Positions 9,015 to 17,176 of a DNA stretch of 64,000 nucleotides are shown one piece after another (the first letter of the stretch is position 1; every line of letters begins with the position of its first letter). The translations under genes and the position numbers were made by a program. Source of the stretch: Gammaproteobacteria bacterium (lineage in GTDB: Bacteria; Pseudomonadota; Gammaproteobacteria; Enterobacterales; Kangiellaceae); the NCBI GenBank assembly GCA_013373375.1, contig JABXHY010000021.1, positions 38,455 through 102,454 on the forward strand, given 5' to 3'. The notes below the pieces were generated by a model. That model did no database searches, was not told the DNA's origin, and saw only the letters and a program-made list of their open reading frames with translations.

Positions 9015-9605
9015 ATGAAAACTATATTTTATATAATTCGACACGGCGAAACTGAATGGAACACCGTAAGAAGATTACAAGGCGAGTTGGACTCGCCACT
9101 AACATCTAACGGGCTCGTTCAAGCGCAACTTGCAGCAGAGCGACTAGCAAAGTTTGATTTAAACCATATCGTCAGTTCGCCAGTTGGCCGTGCACTCAAA
9201 ACAGCTACTCTTATTTCTGAAAAACTTAATCTGAATTTGTCGACTGATAAGGAACTTAGAGAAAGACATTTCGGTAACTGGCAAGGTTGTTACTTCGACT
9301 CTTTGAAAGATGAGCCTCATTTCAATGCTATTTTTGAGCAGTTGACCGATCATTGTCCTCCTAATGGAGAATCAGCAGTGGGCTGTGTTAATCGGGTAAA
9401 AAACACAATTATTAAGTTAGCCAGTGAGTTCTCAGGAAAAAGAATTGGCTTAGTGACTCATGGAGATGTCATAAGAACACTACTATTAGATTTAGGACAA
9501 AATGCGAAAATCGATGCTTATTCTAGGGTTGGTAATGGTTCAGTATTTGGTTTATCTTTCGACACTAAGACATTAAAGTTTCAGGTTAAAGCGATACCTG
9601 ACTGA
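9015..9605 (+). CDS. Histidine phosphatase family protein
   Basis: A 196-residue phosphatase of the phosphoglycerate-mutase-like superfamily: IIRHGETEWN with phospho-acceptor His10, ELRERHFGNWQG with the proton-donor acid near Glu83, and second His149 in LVTHGDVIRT. The substrate cannot be told from sequence; alpha-ribazole phosphate, sugar phosphates or other small phosphoesters are possible. No Shine-Dalgarno is visible because the btuB terminator hairpin occupies the space in front of ATG. The N terminus is nevertheless fixed by the RHG motif position. It is followed 15 bp later by the PLP enzyme at 9621. Confidence 0.85.
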   Translation: MKTIFYIIRHGETEWNTVRRLQGELDSPLTSNGLVQAQLAAERLAKFDLNHIVSSPVGRALKTATLISEKLNLNLSTDKELRERHFGNWQGCYFDSLKDEPHFNAIFEQLTDHCPPNGESAVGCVNRVKNTIIKLASEFSGKRIGLVTHGDVIRTLLLDLGQNAKIDAYSRVGNGSVFGLSFDTKTLKFQVKAIPD

Positions 9606-9620
9606 TTCGAGTAAATTCAG

Positions 9621-10607
9621 ATGTTACCTTTTTCGATTATCGAACAAGCTTATGGAAGAATTCATTCCCGTATCCACAAAACACCGGTCGTCACTTCTAA
9701 GTTACTGAATCAATGGCTGGGTCACCAAATACTATTTAAAGCAGAGTGCTTGCAAAAAGTTGGTGCTTTCAAAGCTCGTGGTGCACTCAATACCATCGCC
9801 CACGCAGTCGAGCAAAATATTTCGCTAAAACACATTGTCGCAAACAGCAGTGGTAATCACGCGCAAGGAGTCGCCTGGGCAGCACAGCAATACAATATTC
9901 CAGCGACTATTTTCATGCCAGAAAATGTATCCAGAGTAAAGGCACAGGCAACAGCGAATTATGGTGCCAATGTGGTTCTGCTTGAAACTCGAGCTCAAGT
10001 CGACGCAGCAGTAGAGCAAGCAGCAGAAGATGCTGAAACTTTATGGATTCCACCGTATAACCACCAGGACGTTATAGCAGGTCAAGGCACAGCGGCATTG
10101 GAAGCGTTTGATCAGATTGATGCTACAGTTGATGCCTTGTTTGCACCTTGTGGCGGAGGTGGTTTAGTTTCTGGTAGTTTGATTACAGCAAGAGCAATGT
10201 CACCAAAAACAAAAGTCATTGGTGTTGAACCACTTGAAGCGAACGACGCTGCTGAATCTTTGAGAGCAGGGGTCATTAAGCCACTAAAACATCCAGCGAC
10301 AACTATTGCGGACGGTGCTCGCACACCATCTGTCGGACCTATAACTTTTGAACACTTACAAGAGCTGGATGGGTTTTATGAAGCTGAAGAAAAGGAAATT
10401 ATTTATTGGACTCAATGGCTGACGCATCTATTAAAACTGAATATCGAGCCAACCTCTGCCATGAGCATGATCGGCGTTAAGCAATGGTTAAAAAATCAAA
10501 AGAAATCTAAAACTGTTTTAGTTATTCTTACTGGTGGAAATATTGATCAGCACACTCATTCTCTAATTTGGAAAGAGGACTTTCTGGGTCAACAGCCGAC
10601 ATTATGA
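9621..10607 (+). CDS. PLP-dependent threonine/serine dehydratase-like protein
   Basis: Fold-type II PLP enzyme of the threonine ammonia-lyase / serine racemase group. It has 328 residues with the Schiff-base Lys51 in GAFKARGAL, the substrate loop SSGNHAQGVAWAA, and the phosphate-binding glycine loop CGGGGLVSG near residue 178. It lacks the C-terminal ACT regulatory domain of biosynthetic IlvA, so it resembles catabolic TdcB-like or racemase-like members. Whether it deaminates threonine or serine, or racemises serine, cannot be decided. It ends tail to tail with the PH-domain gene, overlapping by 6 bp. Confidence 0.85.
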   Translation: MLPFSIIEQAYGRIHSRIHKTPVVTSKLLNQWLGHQILFKAECLQKVGAFKARGALNTIAHAVEQNISLKHIVANSSGNHAQGVAWAAQQYNIPATIFMPENVSRVKAQATANYGANVVLLETRAQVDAAVEQAAEDAETLWIPPYNHQDVIAGQGTAALEAFDQIDATVDALFAPCGGGGLVSGSLITARAMSPKTKVIGVEPLEANDAAESLRAGVIKPLKHPATTIADGARTPSVGPITFEHLQELDGFYEAEEKEIIYWTQWLTHLLKLNIEPTSAMSMIGVKQWLKNQKKSKTVLVILTGGNIDQHTHSLIWKEDFLGQQPTL

Positions 10608-10976
10608 TGTAAAGCTTACCAATACCTTTTGCACATCGAAAATATTAACCTTTTTATTAAATTTTCTTTCTATTGGGTCTTTCTCGCTACCTATCCAAAT
10701 TTTAAGTTCCGCATCCAAATCGAAAGTACCCGTTGTTTCGATACTGAACTTAGTAATTTTAGAATATGGAATGCAAAGATAGCTTACTTTTGAGCCGGTT
10801 AAGCCTTGCGTATCAGTAATGATAAGCCGTTTATTTGTAAAGATGATCTTGTCACGAAACACATTGAAACCAATCTCAGGCTTTTCATTGTCAGCTAACA
10901 AAGGATTAATGAACTCGGCCAATTTTTTAGGTTCAATAACACCTGCATTACCGAGTAAACTTGAAAAGAGTCCCAT
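10602..10976 (-). CDS. Bacterial PH-domain protein
   Basis: Small 124-residue protein matching the bacterial pleckstrin-homology type (bPH_1-like): strands around IIFTNKRLIITDTQG, IPYSKITKFSIETTG, and ELKIWIGS, then a C-terminal helix (IFDVQKVLVSF). There is no signal peptide or membrane segment. Members of this family are soluble and mostly uncharacterised. It overlaps the convergent PLP-enzyme gene by 6 bp. Function is unknown. Confidence 0.75.
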   Translation of the reverse strand: MGLFSSLLGNAGVIEPKKLAEFINPLLADNEKPEIGFNVFRDKIIFTNKRLIITDTQGLTGSKVSYLCIPYSKITKFSIETTGTFDLDAELKIWIGSEKDPIERKFNKKVNIFDVQKVLVSFTS

Positions 10977-11064
10977 TAAATTTTCCTTCCGTGTTGATTT
11001 TATTCAATGATAGCGATAAAAATCACTTTAGGAAACTCTCTAATGAATAGATAGGATTACTTTA

Positions 11065-12393
11065 TTAACCTCTTTGCCAAAATCGTTTTTTTTCTGTTTT
11101 AGGAATTTTTGCAGCTTTTACAAAGCGCGCTAAATTTATGGATTTCAGAACGTCTGTTGTAATACCAAAAGCACCTATCTCCAGAGCTTTTTTAATTCTT
11201 CTTCCTTGGCTGTCAATTTTGTCTTTATTTTTAGACAAATCCACCAGTTCATATTTTTTTAACCATTGCTTATTCTCGTTAAGTAATATGATGATGATTG
11301 GACTTAACTTATGTTTTGGATTAGCCGTTAAAACCGTTGCAACTTCACCAGATTGCAATTCAACCAAGCTGGCTGCAGGATAAAGTCCAATAGACTGAAT
11401 AAACTCTTCAATCAGTTCAGACTGAACTTCTTTGCCTTTTAATTTATAGATTCGGTTTTGCGCTTCCGCTGGAGAAATAGGTTCGACAGATGCTCTAGGA
11501 GTGACGATACCGGTGTAATGATCGACGATAGTCGCAATTCGAGCGTGAAGGTGAATCATATTTCCAGATAAACCTGCTGGAAACCCTGAGCCGTCATACT
11601 TTTCATGATGATGAGCAATAACTTTAAGTTCAGTATTTGTAAGTAATCGCTTCAATGATGCGATTTTCATACTTTTTTCGACGTGACCTTTAAGGTGTTC
11701 AAACTCAGCATCAGTTAATGGTCGGCTGCCATCAATTAATTCTTTTGGATAAAGAACTTTACCAATATCCATTAATAACGCGCCGAAAGCAGCGGTTTTT
11801 AATTCAGATTCAATTAAACCTATGCGTCTACCCAAGGCAGCGGCGAAAACCATACAGCGCATTGAATGATTGAGTAGACGGTTTGTACTTTGGTTGACTG
11901 CGCAAAGCCACAACATAGCGCCAGGATTACGGATCACACTGTCAATTACGGCGAAAGCAGCGTCTTTAAATCTTTTGGCTTGGATTTCATTTGGTTGATT
12001 TAAAGTTGTGCAAAAAGCTTTATAAGTTTGTTTTAAATTTGAAAGTGCAGCTTCAGCTGTGGATAGTTCATCTAAAAGCTCCGTTTGATTTTCATAAACC
12101 GTTCGTTTAAGTCGCTTACGATCAAGAACAGAGAATTCGGATTTAAACTTTGGCTTATCTAGCTTTCCTGAGACTGTTTCTAAATGCCTTTTCCTTTCCC
12201 ATTCTAGCGTCAGTTGAATATCGATAAAGACATGTTGGCAAACTTCTTGTAGTTGCTCAATAGAAGAGAAAGAGCGGATATAAAATCCTTGAAGTGGGAA
12301 CGACGTAGACGTCCATGGTCGATCCAATTCGCAAACGTACATTCCAACCTGGAGTGCGTTTACTGAAATTTTTTCCTTTTTAATATGCGCCAC
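11065..12393 (-). CDS. DUF3391/HD-GYP domain protein (paralogue 1)
   Basis: Putative cyclic-di-GMP phosphodiesterase, 442 residues. The N-terminal DUF3391 spans about 5-100 (LQVGMYVCELDRPWTSTSFP), the HD-GYP domain about 165-320, and a C-terminal extension to 442. HD-GYP elements are His176, His237, HHEKYDGSGFPAG (262-274) and Asp291. The HD dyad reads ALLMDIGK, with Met208 in place of the metal-binding His, so catalytic competence is uncertain. GTG start at 12393 is chosen by its downstream AHIKKEKI, shared with the paralogue, and a TGGA about 9 bp upstream. It lies 390 bp from its paralogue on the same strand. Confidence 0.85.
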   Translation of the reverse strand: MAHIKKEKISVNALQVGMYVCELDRPWTSTSFPLQGFYIRSFSSIEQLQEVCQHVFIDIQLTLEWERKRHLETVSGKLDKPKFKSEFSVLDRKRLKRTVYENQTELLDELSTAEAALSNLKQTYKAFCTTLNQPNEIQAKRFKDAAFAVIDSVIRNPGAMLWLCAVNQSTNRLLNHSMRCMVFAAALGRRIGLIESELKTAAFGALLMDIGKVLYPKELIDGSRPLTDAEFEHLKGHVEKSMKIASLKRLLTNTELKVIAHHHEKYDGSGFPAGLSGNMIHLHARIATIVDHYTGIVTPRASVEPISPAEAQNRIYKLKGKEVQSELIEEFIQSIGLYPAASLVELQSGEVATVLTANPKHKLSPIIIILLNENKQWLKKYELVDLSKNKDKIDSQGRRIKKALEIGAFGITTDVLKSINLARFVKAAKIPKTEKKRFWQRG

Positions 12394-12783
12394 GATTGCT
12401 ATTCCACTGTAGGTTTACTTACCTTAATCAGTTAGTTGTCGTCCTAACTCCCACCTAGTCAACCTATTTTGGTTAACTCTTGTACAAATACTAATCGCAC
12501 ATTGCAATATCCACAATATTGAATATTACCACCAAGTTATCAATGACTTACCTCGACAAACCAGAAAACTCAAACTAAGGACAAGATGAACAAGCCAACT
12601 ATTCTCGCTTGGTTGCTTCAATAGGTAAGGACTTTTAATGAGGAAAGGTACTTCTTAAAAGGTACTTCTTAGTTGCAGGAAGAGAGTTTAAATAAGACTA
12701 AAGTACTAGTTAATTGAGTGAGTCGTCACCTCACACCTGGTTTCATTAAGAATGCATTGAGATCACCTTTCTAAACAGTTGAG
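12394..12783. other. Intergenic region between the HD-GYP paralogues
   Basis: 390 bp with no credible gene. It holds a perfect 14-bp tandem duplication, AAAGGTACTTCTTA at 12644-12657 and 12658-12671, and an imperfect inverted repeat GTCAACC / GGTTAAC at 12458-12477, about 65 bp upstream of the paralogue 1 start. A minus-strand TTGACT (12462-12457) could be a -35 element, but no good -10 is at the right spacing. No terminator hairpin was found for the upstream paralogue. Confidence 0.5.
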
Positions 12784-14133
12784 TCAAACCGTTTTTCTTC
12801 TTCGCCAAAAGCCTTTCTTTGGAGCTGGCTTTGGCTTTTCTTGTTTTACTTCGACTTTTATAAAGTCTTCAAGCTCGATAGAGTTAAGAACTTCCGATGT
12901 AATACCGTAAGCCCCCATTTCCAAAGCCTGTTTAACCGATCGGTCCATAGCTTTTTTATCAATATCTTTGCTTGAAAGGTCGACAAGTTCAAACGTGTCC
13001 AGCCACTGTTTGTTCTCATCGAGTAAAATAATAACGGTAGGTCTTAGTTTATTTTTTGAGTTTGCTGTTAGTACAGTTGCAATTTCTCCCGAACGAAGCT
13101 CAACTAAACTCGCTGCCGGGTATAAGCCAATCGATTGAATAAACTCTTCAATAAGCTCTGATTGTACTTCAACCCCCTTAAGCTTATATATTCTATTTTG
13201 GGCCTCTGCCGGGGAAATAGGTTTTGCTGACGGCCGAGGAGTGATAATGGCAGTATAATGATCAACGATTGACGCGATTCTTGCGTGCAAGTGAATAGAG
13301 TTTCCTGCAATTCCAGAAGGATAACCCGTTCCATCAAACTTTTCATGATGATGCTCTATTACCTTAAGTTCAGTATTGCTCAGCAATTTTTTAGCTGACG
13401 CAATTTTCATACTTTTTAATACATGTCCTTTTAGTTTTTTAAATTCGTCGTCAGTTAATGTGTGGTTAGGCTCGAACCATTTTTTGGGAAATAAAATTTT
13501 TCCGATATCCATTAGCAACGCACCAAAGGCGGCAGTTTTTAATTCATTTTCTGCCAATCCAAGACGACGACCTAAAGCCGCGGCAAACACCATACAGTGT
13601 AGCGAGTGATTGAGTAGTCGGTTTTCACTTTGAGTCACTGCACTTTGCCAAAGCATAGCACCGGGATTTCGAATAAGGCTGTCAATTGCTAACATAGCCG
13701 ATTGCTTTAGTTGAATTGACTGCGCTTCATTTGGTACATCGACAGTTTCGCAAAAGTCATCATAAGCCTTCATCAAAACATCTAATGCTTCTGCTGCAAC
13801 CGGTAGCTCGTCTGATAGCTCTGATTGATTTTGATAGCGAACTCGATTCAAACGGTTGCGATCAACAGCTGAGAATCCACTTTTAAACTTAGCCTTTTCC
13901 CCCTCTCCTGGAGCGCAATGTAAGTGTTTATTTGTCTGCCACTCTAAAGTGAGCTTTATGTCGATAAATACGTATTGGCAAATAGCCTGAAGCTGCTCAA
14001 TATAAGACACTGAGTTGACATAAAAACCTTGCAGAGGAAATGAAGTTGACGTCCAGGGCCGATCTAGCTCGCATACATACATCCCAACTTGTATGGAATC
14101 GACCGGTATCTTTTCCTTCTTTATATGAGCCAC
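12784..14133 (-). CDS. DUF3391/HD-GYP domain protein (paralogue 2)
   Basis: Close paralogue of the gene at 11065, with the same architecture: DUF3391 (VGMYVCELDRPWTSTSFP), HD-GYP with HHEKFDGTGYPSG, and a C-terminal extension ending in a basic tail. The HD dyad is again ALLMDIGK with Met at position 208 (numbering from GTG 14133). The start is placed at GTG 14133 because MAHIKKEKI then aligns with paralogue 1 and GGAT lies 8 bp upstream; a GTG two codons earlier (14139) is possible. The pair looks like a tandem duplication that has diverged. It is predicted to be cytoplasmic and to act in c-di-GMP turnover or sensing. Confidence 0.85.
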   Translation of the reverse strand: MAHIKKEKIPVDSIQVGMYVCELDRPWTSTSFPLQGFYVNSVSYIEQLQAICQYVFIDIKLTLEWQTNKHLHCAPGEGEKAKFKSGFSAVDRNRLNRVRYQNQSELSDELPVAAEALDVLMKAYDDFCETVDVPNEAQSIQLKQSAMLAIDSLIRNPGAMLWQSAVTQSENRLLNHSLHCMVFAAALGRRLGLAENELKTAAFGALLMDIGKILFPKKWFEPNHTLTDDEFKKLKGHVLKSMKIASAKKLLSNTELKVIEHHHEKFDGTGYPSGIAGNSIHLHARIASIVDHYTAIITPRPSAKPISPAEAQNRIYKLKGVEVQSELIEEFIQSIGLYPAASLVELRSGEIATVLTANSKNKLRPTVIILLDENKQWLDTFELVDLSSKDIDKKAMDRSVKQALEMGAYGITSEVLNSIELEDFIKVEVKQEKPKPAPKKGFWRRRKTV

Positions 14134-14304
14134 GATCACTTATCCGATGTATTGTTCTAAAAATTTGCTTTTTAGAAGACGTACAATTAATGCACATTTT
14201 GAATGTTCATTAAATATAGTACAAAAAATAATCGGCGGCCTAACGGAAATAGACTTTTTCCCATTGTACTATTTCGGCTTACCCTAAGTTTTTGCCGGCT
14301 ATCC

Positions 14305-15072
14305 TTAGCTTACTGAGTTTACAGTATCGAGGAACAGTTGGTTTAGTTCAGATTTATCCCTAGTTGTTGGTTGTTTCGGCGGAACAGCTTTTTTTAATCG
14401 ATCTAATTCTGTCGACACGAAGTTATTCAACAAGCGAATATTATCGGGATTATTAAATTCGGTATTGTGCTTTTTACTTTTCACCAATTGTTCAATAGCG
14501 TAATACAAATTCTGATCCGAAATGACTTGACCAGCTAGAGTGCTCAAATCATTTGGGGGAACTTGATGACTCTGCTCAATCCAGTTTAAAACCAATACTG
14601 GCCTTATCATATTGATAAAATTTTTAGCGCCGACAATTTTCTCTTTATCAAGATTTTTTACATTACGATAAACCATTGATAAATAATGATTAAAACATGA
14701 ATAAGGAGAATAGAATTTTTTAAGTAGTGTTTTTACATCTTCATAAAATGAATTAGATTTTTTATATACAATCGAAGACTGTAACCATTCGATGATACTT
14801 GGGTTTGATTTATAGAGTAGTTGTAAAGCCTTACGTATGTCCCAGCCGCTAATATCAAGCTTATCATCTAGCGGATATTCAATAACATCGCGCTGTGCTT
14901 CAAGGTCAACTCTTAAATACCAATCTCTCGGATGAACATAGATAAATCTAACGTCATAATCACTGTTTTCCGATTCTAACCCGCGAGCTCTACTTCCTGC
15001 TTCGCAGGCAAATAAAATAGCTATTTTTTGCTCATCTTGTATTTCATCTAATTTATTGATGATTTTATTCAT
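14305..15072 (-). CDS. RlaP/YcgL-type predicted nucleotidyltransferase
   Basis: 255-residue protein of the DNA polymerase beta superfamily (RlaP-like family, PF10127 type). The nucleotidyltransferase signature GSRARG (26-31) is followed by SDYDVRFIYVHP, with the two metal-binding Asp at 38 and 40; the helical C terminus includes ISGWDIRKALQLLYKSNPS and SIIEWLQSS. Relatives are found in phages and in bacterial RNA-repair contexts, where a terminal nucleotidyl transfer role has been proposed. No ligase or repair partner is adjacent here. The true substrate is unknown. Confidence 0.8.
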   Translation of the reverse strand: MNKIINKLDEIQDEQKIAILFACEAGSRARGLESENSDYDVRFIYVHPRDWYLRVDLEAQRDVIEYPLDDKLDISGWDIRKALQLLYKSNPSIIEWLQSSIVYKKSNSFYEDVKTLLKKFYSPYSCFNHYLSMVYRNVKNLDKEKIVGAKNFINMIRPVLVLNWIEQSHQVPPNDLSTLAGQVISDQNLYYAIEQLVKSKKHNTEFNNPDNIRLLNNFVSTELDRLKKAVPPKQPTTRDKSELNQLFLDTVNSVS

Positions 15073-15191
15073 AAAGTATCTACATTTAAGCTCTCAAGTA
15101 AGCTCACAAAGCCTGCTACAGTATTATCTTGATTAACCAATTAATTTTCATACAACAATATAGGTTATATGAAAAAATCTAAAAATTTTAT

Positions 15192-15611
15192 TTATTCTTT
15201 CGGCGGAAACCAGACTTTCGTAATCAATCCGTTTCGAACCTCATAAATAGCAAATACCAGCAAGTCACTTTTGCCTTCCCCTCTTCCAGTTACCCGTTCA
15301 TGGTCAATGACAATTGGGCCATTCACTAATCTTTTTTCCACAACAGCCTTAAAGCTTTTAGGTGCTTTTTCTAGAAACTGATACGTTTTCTTTAATTCGT
15401 CTCGACTTTTAATAAAAGGCTGTTCACTTGAGAGGTTGTAAACTTTTACATCTTCAGAGAAGCAAGTTGAAAATAACTCAATATCACGGTTATTGTAGGC
15501 CTCTAGCTGAGCTTGAACGACTTGTTCAGGTTCACCACTTTGAGTACAAGAAAAAATTGGATTACTAATAATTAATGACACACTAAATAAAACAAATAAA
15601 AAGGATTTCAT
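15192..15611 (-). CDS. Secreted NTF2/SnoaL-like protein
   Basis: 139 residues. The N-terminal signal is hydrophobic (about 3-20) and ends in PIFSC, which could be a poor lipobox (Cys22) or a normal cleavage region. The mature part matches the NTF2-like/SnoaL-like fold: VVQAQLEAYNNRDIELFSTCF, EDVKVYNL, and C-terminal strands LLVFAIYEVRNGLITKVWF. Such domains bind small molecules or act as isomerases; the substrate is unknown. It is the last gene of a tight minus-strand run, 15 bp after the SGNH hydrolase. Confidence 0.75.
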   Translation of the reverse strand: MKSFLFVLFSVSLIISNPIFSCTQSGEPEQVVQAQLEAYNNRDIELFSTCFSEDVKVYNLSSEQPFIKSRDELKKTYQFLEKAPKSFKAVVEKRLVNGPIVIDHERVTGRGEGKSDLLVFAIYEVRNGLITKVWFPPKE

Positions 15612-15626
15612 TGATAGTCCTATCGG

Positions 15627-16367
15627 TTAATTTTTATCGTTTTCAAAATTGAGTTCATTTTCGATACAACCTGTTACCCTCTCAGCCCATTGCCGATATA
15701 TCTCTTTTCCTGGGTGAAATCCATCGGTGGCCATAAATTCTGCCTTAAGTGGTTGATCAAAAGGTAAGTAAATGACGCCATGATAACGCTCACATAACTC
15801 TAGTAAAGCAAGAGAAAATTGATCAGCACGCTGACCTAAAAAATAACGCAGAGGTTGTGGTAATGCCGGGAATTTACCCATGGGTGGTAACGAACTCATA
15901 ATAATAAGTTTTGCCTTATAATTTTTTATCAGCCGTCGAATTAATAATTCTTTTTTTAGTAGCCAACTCTCTTTTGAAATAAACGATGTAACATCGTTTA
16001 CGCCCAAGGAGCAAATCACTAGATCGACAGGTTGATGTTTAATGTTACTTAAATGATTCAACATATCGTGCGTGGTATAACTTGTTTTTGCGATAAATTG
16101 CCAATTGACATTATGGCGTTTCGACAATGACATAGAAATTAGTCCTGTTAAAGCAGACTTTTGACTTTCAACACCAACTCCTGCTGCTGCAGAGTCTCCT
16201 ATAACCCACATAGTTAATGTTTTGTTCGTAGAGAATTTATTTGAGCAATTAATATTTCCTGATCGATCTCCTTTCGGCTCAGGAAGTTTTTCTGTTTTAT
16301 ATCGTGTCCAAACGCCCTGCAAAATCAACAGTGGACTCAACAAAAACATTAAAAGTGTATTAAGCAA
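15627..16367 (-). CDS. SGNH/GDSL-type hydrolase, membrane anchored
   Basis: 246 residues with an N-terminal hydrophobic segment (1-19) that may anchor or export it. SGNH blocks are visible: block I WVIGDSAAAGVGV with nucleophile Ser59, a glycine/Asn region SLGVNDVTSF, and block V DGFHPG with Asp215 and His218. Likely an esterase or lipase; the substrate is unknown. It follows the PhzF-like gene after 23 bp and precedes the NTF2-like gene by 15 bp. Confidence 0.82.
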   Translation of the reverse strand: MLNTLLMFLLSPLLILQGVWTRYKTEKLPEPKGDRSGNINCSNKFSTNKTLTMWVIGDSAAAGVGVESQKSALTGLISMSLSKRHNVNWQFIAKTSYTTHDMLNHLSNIKHQPVDLVICSLGVNDVTSFISKESWLLKKELLIRRLIKNYKAKLIIMSSLPPMGKFPALPQPLRYFLGQRADQFSLALLELCERYHGVIYLPFDQPLKAEFMATDGFHPGKEIYRQWAERVTGCIENELNFENDKN

Positions 16368-16390
16368 GAGGAGTCCTTGGTTATTAAGCG

Positions 16391-17176
16391 TTATGAAATT
16401 AAAATTTCACCTTTTAAATAAGTAATAGCATTACCGATTAAATTTACACGGTCGTTTCTAACACTGCATTCGACAACACCACCACGATGTGAAGCTTGAA
16501 ACGCTGTTAACTTTGAACGATTGAGTTTTGACGCCCAATAAGGTGCTATTTGGCAATGCGCAGATCCCGTTACAGGGTCTTCATCAACCAATAGCTTAGG
16601 ATAAAAGCATCTACTCACTATATCGTAATCATTACCTTTCGCGGTTATAATTACCCCTCGCTTATCTAATTGTTTCCATAAAGATAAGTTAGGCTGACAA
16701 CCTCTAACAGACTCTTCATCTTTTAGTTCAATTAAATAGTCATAGCCCGCCGACATAGCAACCACTTCTTGGTTAAGACCTGAAATTAGAGTTCGGTTAT
16801 CTTCACAAGGCACTGGTTGTGTTGCGGGAAAGTCCATTGCATAACCTGCATCTGTTTTTGCGACACTTAACTCTCCACTTTTAGTGGTAAAGATAAGGTT
16901 CGATTCGGGAAAATTTAATTCTTCAAACAGAACATGAGCAGCAGCCATAGTTGCATGTCCACACAAATCGACTTCTGCTGCAGGGGTAAACCAACGCAAT
17001 TCAATTTTATCAGCACCCAAGATAAAAAATGCTGTCTCCGATAAGTTGTTCTCAGCAGCAATGTTTAGCAGTGTTCTATCGTCTAACCAGCTGTACAGCG
17101 GTACAACGGCAGCTGGATTTCCCTGAAATACTTTATCGGTAAATGCATCAACTTGATAAATTGGAAGAGTACTCAT
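16391..17176 (-). CDS. PhzF family isomerase/epimerase
   Basis: 261 residues with the PhzF signature: IYQVDAFTDKVFQGNPAAVV at the N terminus, catalytic Glu47 in NLSETAFF, CGHATMAAAHVLFE and DPVTGSAHCQIAPYW. PhzF enzymes isomerise trans-2,3-dihydro-3-hydroxyanthranilate in phenazine makers, but most relatives (YddE-like) have unknown substrates, and no phenazine genes are present here. The start overlaps the antiporter stop by 4 bp. Confidence 0.88.
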   Translation of the reverse strand: MSTLPIYQVDAFTDKVFQGNPAAVVPLYSWLDDRTLLNIAAENNLSETAFFILGADKIELRWFTPAAEVDLCGHATMAAAHVLFEELNFPESNLIFTTKSGELSVAKTDAGYAMDFPATQPVPCEDNRTLISGLNQEVVAMSAGYDYLIELKDEESVRGCQPNLSLWKQLDKRGVIITAKGNDYDIVSRCFYPKLLVDEDPVTGSAHCQIAPYWASKLNRSKLTAFQASHRGGVVECSVRNDRVNLIGNAITYLKGEILIS

